10,379 bases of DNA from Phoronis ovalis (lineage: Eukaryota > Phoronida > Phoronidae): contig JAOXYB010064367.1 of the NCBI GenBank assembly GCA_028565635.1, positions 1 to 10,379 of the forward strand, written 5' to 3'. The translations under genes were made by a program, and so were the position numbers. The notes under the pieces are model-generated. The model worked only from the letters and a program-made list of their open reading frames with translations, was not told the DNA's origin and searched no databases. Each line of letters starts with the position of its first letter. Within the stretch, counting starts at the first letter, position 1. Positions 1 through 8,900 of the stretch are shown piece after piece.

Positions 1-379
1 CATCCCTTGACCCCCCCCCCCCCCCCCTCCCCCATGTTAACAATTGTCAAACTTCTTCAAACCCCCCCCCCTATTTTGTTGACATAATTAATGGACGGCC
101 CATATTATAAACTAGCTGTGTGGCTTGTAAAAAATTTTAGAATCTGGTTGCAAAGATTTTTTTGGAACAATTATTGTGTTGAAAATCTGAATTTCTAAAA
201 TATCTAAAGTTTTATTTATTGAAGAGGTCACTTCAGCAGAAATGCCTAACAATGGTATATTATTACTCTTCGGATGCTATTTTCACAAATATTTGTTTAT
301 TAATCTCCCTGGGACTAGCAATTGTGGAAATGATTGGTGCACATGTGTGAACAGGGGGCAACAAAATCCTCTAAACTCC
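1..379. other. Non-coding segment with two poly-C tracts
   Basis: No gene is seen. Uninterrupted C runs lie at 11-27 (followed by TCCCCC to 33) and 62-71, separated by an AT-rich stretch. The rest is AT-rich, with no splice-flanked frame that resembles a protein. The region probably lies in an upstream intron or 5' of the prominin gene. Confidence 0.5.
371..379. repeat. Putative 9-bp target-site duplication, left copy
   Basis: CTAAACTCC, repeated exactly at 714-722 in direct orientation, flanks the inverted-repeat element. The exact edges of the element are uncertain by a base or two because of the neighbouring C/G runs. Confidence 0.6.
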
Positions 380-713
380 CCGGGGGGGCAGTCAATATGA
401 AAGTGGGTACACATGTTCCAACAAAATTTTGCATGAAAGGGTATGTTTTTCGAACCGCCGGAGCGTAACATGCATTACACGCTTAGGGTCTGTTTTTTTG
501 GCTAAAATCACAAAAAGGGATTGTTATTCGGAGGAGTCACACTTCGTTAGGGGTGTTTTTCCAAAAGTCGCTTCCTTAAGGGGTGTATTTTTCCAAGAAA
601 AATCTCTTCCTTAGGGGTGTATTTTTTCCAGAATTTCACTTCGTTAGGGGCTTTTTTGAAAAGCCATGTTGGAACATGGTTACCCACTTTCATATTGACT
701 GCCCCGCCCCGGC
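380..713. mobile_element. TIR-flanked non-autonomous DNA element (MITE) with internal minisatellite
   Basis: The two ends are inverted copies of each other over about 45-60 bp. The left arm contains GGGGCAGTCAATATGAAAGT (from about 385), then GGGTA, two variable bases and CATGTTCCAACA. The right arm (about 651-713) is its reverse complement with only small differences. The 9-mer CTAAACTCC occurs immediately outside both ends (371-379 and 714-722), as a target-site duplication would. The interior has no coding capacity and consists mainly of short tandem repeats (535-650). A duplication of 8-9 bp would fit hAT- or Mutator-like elements, but family assignment is only inference. The 334-bp length is typical of a MITE. 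Confidence 0.75.
535..650. repeat. Minisatellite, about 4 units of 30-33 bp
   Basis: Four imperfect units share the core CTTC[GC]TTA(A)GGGGTGT followed by a T-run and CCA. They begin near 541, 569, 604 and 639; the last is truncated into the right inverted-repeat arm. They lie entirely inside the inverted-repeat element at 380-713. Confidence 0.75.
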
Positions 714-722
714 CTAAACTCC
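714..722. repeat. Putative 9-bp target-site duplication, right copy
   Basis: CTAAACTCC, in direct orientation relative to 371-379, abuts the right inverted-repeat arm. Confidence 0.6.
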
Positions 723-2921
723 TCAAACATATGCATGATAAGGTTAAGCAAGTACCCACTGAGCAGATTTATCAGTCTGAACTTTATACCTTATTTGCCA
801 TTTTTGCTAATATCATGAGCAAACAACACAATAAAAATGGAGTTATCGTTGCAGTTTGTTAGATTTTATGCCTGTTTTCCTCGATGTCTATGATTTGATA
901 AAATTCTTGATCTCATATCGATGCAAGCAAAATTCTAGAACAATACGATCTTGAAGCTGTGTAGTTCATTTTTATAGTAGGATTTTACACTGTTTATCCA
1001 CTTGTGATAATCTTATACATTTCCTTATTATGGCATGTTTTATGATTGGATATCTTCTTATCTTATGAGGTAACCTAGCATACTGTACCCAAACATTCTT
1101 GACAAGTGATATTTACCTGCATAAGACATGATTAATTACATTACATGTACTTATAGAAACTTTATCATTTTAAAAAGTGATGGATAATTTTATTAGATTT
1201 CACAAGATTAGAATTGTTATACAGAATTGTTACCATTAGTACTGAGTCAAAAATGTGTTGTACCAACCAATCAGACAGTATTGGGTAAAGTTTCTCATGA
1301 AAATGCATGCTTCATATTATACAGATCTGCAATAAGTAATAAGATGGCAATATGGTATAGTAGGTACCCTATAAATTAGTTACAGGTTACCTACTATATA
1401 CCTTTAATACTACCATGGTTATTCCCCTTAAAAATCAACAAGCCTGCTATATAATATTACAACTTGCAATTGATAAAGGTGGTTTTTAGTAAAATGATTT
1501 CTGTAAAAAACTGAATTGATAAGATCAACACCCATATTTCTTGTTAAGAAGTGCACTGTCATTTTCCTGTACAATACTGTAAAAGCTGAACAACTCTGAT
1601 AATGAATAAACCCATTATGCAGTTTATCTATAATGTTCAGTACCTTTACCTGTTTGATAAGTCATGTATACTCTTCTCTGTAACAGTATGCTGTGTAACA
1701 GGTGTGTTCTTGATTACAATCAATTATTTGCCATTACTCATACAAAATGCAGGAAATCATGAGTCACTGTATATTATGAAAAATACTTCAATAGATGATA
1801 CAGCTGCATATGTTCTAGAGGACTCTTGTAAAATAATATAAACTCCTTTTGTTATATCAAATTTCTGAGAATATGTTATTTTGATTACATTTATTTTATA
1901 AGTTGAAAGTTTGGTATAAAGTTGAAGTTCATATTTTCCCCACATTAAATATTATTTGAAAAATATGGCAAGTATCATCTAATAACACAAATAGCAACAG
2001 AGTTTTTTGCCTCCCTTTAAAAACTGTCTGTAGCCCAAGTCTAAAAATGAACTTAAACCAACCACCAGAAAAAAGAAAAGTTGTTCAGTTTGTACAGGCC
2101 GAGTGATTCCTGCTTTATGAGACTTGTTTGCTCTTGTAGTCTCCTGGGTGGAGGGTAGAGTTGTACTATCAACCTGTGGTTACAGGGATGTGCTGCTAAT
2201 GAAGGATTATATATATTTTAATCCCATGTGTTTATGGCAAAATATGATTTTTACTCATTACTGCTTATGATGGGTTGCCCAAAATACCAAGGGGTGTGTT
2301 TTTAGCCGTATATTTTTAGTCATCGTGAAGAATATTTTCAGCCATTAGTTGCTTATGGTGTACCTCACTCACATACATATTAAATTGGCCAAGTGCTGCT
2401 CTAGAAGTTTCCTTCTTACATAGATGCTATTCCTTAACTCTTCTGTCATAAGCAATAAAAGGTGTAGATATTTGCATTTGGATAAACACAGTCATATTTC
2501 TAACATATAGTAGTTTACATCATATGCAAAACAATTAGGAGTGGACTTTCTGTGACTAGTTTACTCGAAATTGGCAGTTTTACATGGTTGATGTAGCATC
2601 ACTTGATGTATATACATGCATTCAACTATGAAATTAACCCCAAAAAGGTTAGATGGGGGAAAATGCACAGAAAATAATAATATTCTCAAACTTGTGTGAT
2701 GTAAGGTGAGACCAAATGTTAAATTTGAGGGTCAGCAAAGAGTAGAGATGAATGTATGCTTAAATATACATTTACAGTTGCTTACCCAGATATACAGAAA
2801 TATTCTGCTCTATATTTCAGCCTGTAAATTAATGCATCACCTCAATTTCTTTTGTTTTTTGCTTAATAAGTAATAACTTTTCCTAGCACAGCTCCACTAT
2901 AAACTATAACTATCTTTACAG
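723..2921. other. AT-rich non-coding region upstream of first supported exon
   Basis: About 2.2 kb. I see only AT-rich sequence with scattered short open frames and one hairpin (1354-1402). The open frames (for example 1602-1841 +) lack splice context and resemble no known protein. It is probably prominin intron, because the 2922 exon starts within a codon. A weak phase-compatible exon candidate at 1225-1284 is discussed among the rejected items. Confidence 0.5.
1354..1402. repeat. Imperfect inverted repeat (hairpin)
   Basis: GGTATAGTAGGTACCC (left arm, from 1354) faces GGTTACCTACTATATACC (right arm, ending 1402), with a loop of about 15 bp. Pairing is nearly complete with a two-base bulge. 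It could be a decayed MITE core or a chance AT-rich palindrome; no target duplication was recognised. Confidence 0.5.
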
Positions 2922-2971
2922 ACTTGGTAAATGGGATTACAGCAGGCAATTTCGTCTTTGAATGGCAAAAG
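2922..2971 (+). CDS. PROM1: Prominin exon: end of N-terminal extracellular region
   Basis: A 50-bp exon with acceptor TTTACAG before it and donor AAG|GTAAAT after it. Two bases finish a split codon, then 16 codons read LVNGITAGNFVFEWQK and end in phase 0, which joins in frame to the TM1 exon at 3836. The position just before TM1 matches the end of the N-terminal extracellular domain in prominins, where a short, poorly conserved linker precedes the first membrane segment. The call rests on splice signals, phase and placement rather than on strong residue conservation. The preceding exon must end in phase 1 and was not found with confidence. Confidence 0.7.
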
Positions 2972-5900
2972 GTAAATGGAAATAGAGCAAAGAGCCTCTT
3001 TTGAACTTATTTGCTGTCTAAAGTTGATAAATTCTTTTTTGGTTTCTTGCTAGTAAGGGATCATCTCAAAAGTTATCACAATGACCACAAACTTATAGTG
3101 TTTCATATAGGAATTACCTCCACCCCCTGGTCAAACGTGGGGGGTTAGTGAGATTTAGACGTCACGCATGTGTAAAAACTGACAACCTATTTCAAGAGCA
3201 AAATCAGGGCTGTCAGACACTTTCAAAAGGGGGGTGCGAGAGAAAAATATCAGTTTAGTAATCAAAACAGGTCTCTGAAACGTCTCTGTGCTGCAAGAAA
3301 AAAATTGACAAGCAAAAAAAAAAGCCATTTCCACTCCTATTGTACCAATACGCCCAGAATAAGTGTCGTAAAAAAAAAATCTGTTTCAAAGGGGTTTGCG
3401 TTTACTATTTCAAAACGGGGGTGCGTTTACTATTTCAAAACGGGTGCGTTTACTATTTCAAAATGGGGGTGCGTTTACTATTTCAAAACGTGGGTGCGTT
3501 TACTATTTCAAAACGGGGGTGCATTAAAGGAATGATTTTAAATATCATATATATACCAGGCATGATTTTTTCATTTCGCACTAAACCATAAACGTAGGGA
3601 GATTTTAACTCCCCCTGCCCCCTATACGAAAAACTATATGTTTGTGGTCATTGTGATAACTTTTGAGATGATCCCTAAGGATTTTTGTGTAAACAAACAA
3701 GAAAAAAACAGTAAATATTAATACAATTAAAGGCAATCCAGCAATTAAAGCATCTGTTGACACGAATATTCTACTGTTAAATCAACATGCTGTGATGAAA
3801 CCAACCTTTTTGATATTTAACTATTCATGTTTTAGTATGCGTCTGCTTACATTGGATATGTAATATGTGTAGCTGTGGGAATTCTCTTCATCGTCATTAT
3901 GCCAATTGTTGGTTGCTGTTTCTGTTGTTGTCGATGTTGTGGAAATTGCGGAGGAAAAGCTCAGCCAATGGAAGGCAAGCGTGCCAAATGTCAACGAATA
4001 ACTTGTGGTGTAGTACTGGCTATCATAACAACACTGATGCTGTAAGTGGTAGTTGCAGTACTTTTTGCAGATAATTATGTAGATACCAATGTTTCCAAGA
4101 TTTTACTTCCATTTGTTTGTAAATTAAAAATGGTCCACAACACATAGTTTGCCTGACTTTAAATCTAATGGATTTTCCTGTAAGAAGTTTGTACTGATTT
4201 TTGTAGCGTGTCATTAAAAGCTAATTAAATTTCATACTTTTTAACACTAATTGAAAATACCATAGCCTGAATGTTAAAGTTTCAGAAAACATGAAAAATA
4301 TGTAATTCAGATTTTTTACAATTTTTTATTTTTAAATATAGTTTATTTTATTTTTAAAAACAGTAGCAAGGGTATAGCTTAGCCTTAAATAGAATTAAAT
4401 TTTTAGTATTATATTTGATGACCACTTTGCTGACATACTGGCATTCACTACTGTGCATGCTTCAAATATTTTGTTATTATTTTATAGGTGTAGTAACATG
4501 TGATATACCTCTGTTGTGTATAAATATCAGTACAAACAAGTAGAAATTTTCCAACTATGAAGTTTCATATATTAATATTAGGGAGTCTTCCTTAAGTACT
4601 TGTCAACATTTTTTTCAGTGGTGGTGTTGTATGTGCCTTTGTTACCAATGAACTTATGTATAGTCAAACAAAGGCAGAAGTTGGAGATAAGTATGCTGCT
4701 GTTAACATTGTACAAAATGGAATAAACTCACTTGACACTTATGTTAATACAACAGTGAATGTAAGTATATAATTGAACTAAAATAACCAAAGTGATTACT
4801 ACTATGTAAAGCAGATCAATTTGCCATTTCAAAGAAAATCTGTAAACTCTTGCCATATTTTTAGAAATTTTACTGCTGCATTGCAGTTGACTAATTTTAA
4901 TTTAATTTCATTTGAATTTGTTATTTTACCACTGGAAACTTGTAATTTATTATTTTCATTGAACCCCCTTACCAGCACAATGCTTGAGATGTCAACTGAC
5001 GTTTAACAGAGGTTCATGCAAGTGTCTGCTTGCTAGTTTCTGTTGACAAATCATGTATCTTTTGTTTCGATTTGATCATCCGCAGCCCTATGATAGTCAT
5101 ATATATGTTTAATGTTACTTCTTTCTTTAGAAATATACATTGCAGAACATTAACCGTACTGTAATTTATGACTCTGGTCATGTTGTTGATGCTATTCCGC
5201 TATTTTACATAGTTCTCAACATAATTAATTACTTTAAAAATACATCTGCATGAAATTTATACCTGCATTATATACCATTTGAAAGAGTATACATACATTA
5301 TAGAACATATTTAAACATTCATTTATAAATAGAGTTAATTAAAGTGAATAAGGTATCAGCAACATGTCATAACCCATTTATTTACATGCATCTTAAAAGA
5401 ATAATTTCAAGAAGAATTAGCAAAATTATCCACTCCATTTTTATGCCCATCACTATGTAATAGTGAATGGGCATATAGTCGTAGGGTATGCGGCAGCGTC
5501 GTCGTCGGCATATGTAACCTTTTCTTTGTCTCGCTATAATGGCTTCAGCTTTCGTCAGATCATCTTCGTATTTGGTACAGGTCAAAGCACAGGTCGGATA
5601 TAATTTTGACCTCAATTACTTCCAACATGGCCGATTGGCGACCATGTTTGTACCCGAGATTGCACCTCACGTTGCGCCCATTTCGGGAAAGACGAAGCGT
5701 TGACTTGATGATTCGAAGGTGGATTCATGTAGGCCATGGGTTGGTGGGCGTATTAGGCCAGGTGACATTTCAAAATGACCTTGAGAAGTAGGTCTAATGT
5801 CGATACGAATCTTTGACAATTTTTGTTGCGCGTAATACTTTCTTTGTCACGCAATAACTGCTTCAGTTTTTATCGGATCAACTTTATGTTTGGTACAGTG

Positions 5901-8900
5901 TAAATACATGTCAAAATGCAGATCATCTGTAATTTCCATGTGGATCACTTTCAAGATGGCCGACTGGCGGCCATGTTTTTTCCCGATAGTGCACGTTACG
6001 TTGCGCCCATTTCGGGAAAGACGAAGTAATGACTTGATGATTCGAAGGTGGATCACAAAGCCCATAGGTTGGTGGGGTGTATTAGGCCAGGTGACATTTC
6101 AAAGTGACCTTGAGAAGTACATGTAGGTCAAATTCCAATACGAATCTTTGACTTTTTTCATTTGCATAACACTTTTCTTGTCTTGCAATGACTGCTTCAG
6201 TTCTTATCCGATCAGCTTTATATTTGGTACAGGCTAAATACAGGTCAAAATGCAGATCGTCTGTAATTTCGACATGGAACACTTTCAAGATGGCCGACTG
6301 GTGGCCATGTTTGTTCTCGAGATGTTAGCTTGCAATAATAGCTTTTGTTTTTGTCGGATCATCTTCATATTTGTTACAAGGTAAATACTGGTCAAAGTAC
6401 ACGTTGGATATAAGTTTGACCCCGATTACTTCCAACATGGCTAAATACTGGTCAAAGTGCAGATAGGCAGTAATTTTGACTTGGATATCTTCCAAGATGG
6501 TTGACTGGTGGCTATGTTTGTTCTCGAGATGTTAGCTAGCAATAGTAGCTTTTGTTTTTGTCAGATCATCTTCATATTAGGTACAGGGTAAGTACTGGTC
6601 AAAGTACACGTCGGATATAAGTTTGACCCTGATAACTTCTAACATGGCCGACTGGTGGCCATGTTTGTACCCGAGAGTGCATGTTACGTTGCGCCCATTT
6701 CGGAAAAGACGAAGCGATGATTGGACGATTTGAAGGTGGATTCACAAGGGGCATAGGTTGGTGGGTGTATTAGGCCAAGTGACATTTCAAATTTACCTTG
6801 AGAAGTAGGTCAAATGCTGATATGAATCTTCAACATTTTTTGTTGTGCATAGCACTTTCTTTGTCGCACAAGAACTGCTTCGGTTTTTATCTGATCAGTG
6901 TTATATTTGGTATGCCATTTCGGGAAAGACTAAGCAAAACCACCTATTTTAAAAAAAAACACAAAAATTTGACGTTTTCCCTCTGTTATCAACCTCAAAA
7001 CTCTTATACATACAAAGATGGCTTTACAACTAAAGAAACTACATCATATGATGGGCATCTGTCTGCACCCGCAGACCTCTTGTTTCACTTTTAAGTATTA
7101 CACAAGTATTTTGATGTTGAAATATAGTATTGTTCGAAAAACGCTAATGTTGACAAATAACTCAATGTAATTTTCGCAAACTTGTTTAGGACTACAAATG
7201 TCACAGTTGTTTACAACCATATCTGCTCCATATAACAGACGTAGAAAAGAAGAAAAAATTATTTAAATGTACCTGTGAATTGTAGCATGAGTAGTGAAGT
7301 TTAAAAGTATTTTGTCAAGTCTCTAAAAAAAATACCATGTATTTTATAAAAAAATTGACAAAATATTGTTTTGTTTAACTGACATGATTCACAATAAAAA
7401 GTTTTGAAATCAGTGGCAGATGAACCTGTTTAGTAATCTAACATATTTTGTCAACAAGTCTGTATAATATGCACCTTGATTAATGAAACGCTACTAGGTG
7501 GCTACTAAACTTCTTATAAAAACAGTTCAGATTATGTGGTTGCAAATACCGTGCTACCATAATATGGTATAATAAATATCAAGAATCATTAGAATTGTAT
7601 ATTTGAATTTGTGTGGAAAGCCTTTTGGTGAAATACAAGAAACCAAAAAATCAACAACTATGTTTGGCATCATTGTCTTTAGAGGAAGTATAATATATGG
7701 TCATAATGCCAGAAAACTCATCCTGGTAAAAAAAACTATTTTTTTCTGTCAAAAATATACTCATGAAGTAGCAACATAACCCCTTAATGCAAAAATGACA
7801 CATACAGAGCATGAAAAAAAAAACAGTTTATAAAATCCCGGGACTATTATAACTAAGATTTAACTAACTTAAAATCATAATAAGGCTGTTTCTTTTTTTG
7901 CTATATTCAAATGAATTAGACTTCTTTTTATTGCAAGAAAAAGGTATTTGGTAAAAAGGAAACTAAAAAATGGCATATTTTTTTTTAAAAGTGGCAAATT
8001 TGGATTTAAAATATAAAATTATAAAAAAGTTATAGTTACAAAAAACAATCTATTTTACACTTGATTACAAATTTTTAATGATTTGTTTTAAAGAGATACA
8101 GAATAAAATGTGAAAGGTACTGTTCCAAATCAAAACATGCCCTGTAACATGGTTTAGTACCAATACCATGACCAGCATCTTATAGCAAAACTTTTGATTT
8201 ATTAGCAAATTAACTCTGTATTATTTTTCAGCAACTTCGTAAAAGCACCTTGACTCCTTATAATGAGACTGTTGCTAAGATCATAGACACCTTAAATGGT
8301 ATGTACTATTATTGTAGTTCTTCGAGTATTTAAACTGTATTAAAAATTCTTGAATAGTTTTTACGTCCATTCACTCTGTGGCTGTGCATATAGTCATTGG
8401 CTATGCATCGTCGTCAGTGCTGTCGTACATAACCCTTGCGATTACAGCTTCCATTTTTACCCGATCAGCTTCATATTCAGTACAAGTTAAATACAGTTCA
8501 CGGAGCAGGTCACTTTTAGTTTTGACCCAGATTACTTCCAATATGGCAGACTGGTGGCTATGTTTGTTCCCAAGATGGTAAGTCGCACTGACAGCCTCAG
8601 CTTTCATCAATTTCATTTTTGGTACAGTGTAAGTACAGATCAAAGTTTGGGTCAGGTGCAATTTTCACCCAGATTAATTCTAATATGGTCGATTCGCAGC
8701 CATGTTTGTTCCTGAGAAGGCATGTCATTTCCAAAAAAAAAATTTCCGAGTGACTTTGAAATGAGTCAAATGCCTATTCAAATCTTTGACATTTTTGTTG
8801 CTTTACCGAACAAAAACAAAATGAAATCATTGTGTTAATGATAACGTAACGGAAATATCATATGGTAAACAAACAAGGTTACAGACATTTTGATCATCAA

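Noticed and set aside
283-862. Several open frames on both strands around the 380-713 element
   Set aside because: They coincide with the inverted-repeat arms and minisatellite. Mirror-image peptides on opposite strands show they are repeat artefacts.
1225-1284. Possible upstream prominin exon (acceptor ATACAG, donor G|GTAAAG) reading SQKCVVPTNQTVL and joining in phase to the 2922 exon
   Set aside because: Phase fits and VVPTNQ loosely recalls the VVQP segment of vertebrate prominins. The branch and pyrimidine signals are poor, and the expected FP-D residues are absent. It needs transcript evidence.
1602-1841. 79-codon + strand open frame with a hydrophobic stretch
   Set aside because: No splice context, no family resemblance and AT-rich composition. 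A chance frame in an intron is more likely.
2776-2822. Possible small exon reading AYPDIQKYSALYF between a TTTACAG and a GTAAAT
   Set aside because: It would not leave the phase required by the 2922 exon without forcing. Similarity to prominin is not visible.
3398-3520. Regularly spaced short repeats considered as a CRISPR array
   Set aside because: The repeats are directly adjacent without unique spacers, and the context is an animal intron. It is a minisatellite.
3305-3591. Two overlapping + strand open frames with repeated VYYFK / LLFQN peptides
   Set aside because: They are translations of the 25-bp minisatellite in two frames. The unit length is not a multiple of three, and the frames lie inside the MITE.
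5382-6288. Open frames on both strands across the tandem array
   Set aside because: They are repeat-derived, short, interrupted and without conserved domain features. No transposase or Rep/helicase motif is visible.
6798-7094. 98-codon + strand open frame, the longest in the window
   Set aside because: It begins in a truncated repeat unit and runs into non-repeat AT-rich sequence. No splice signals or recognisable protein were seen.
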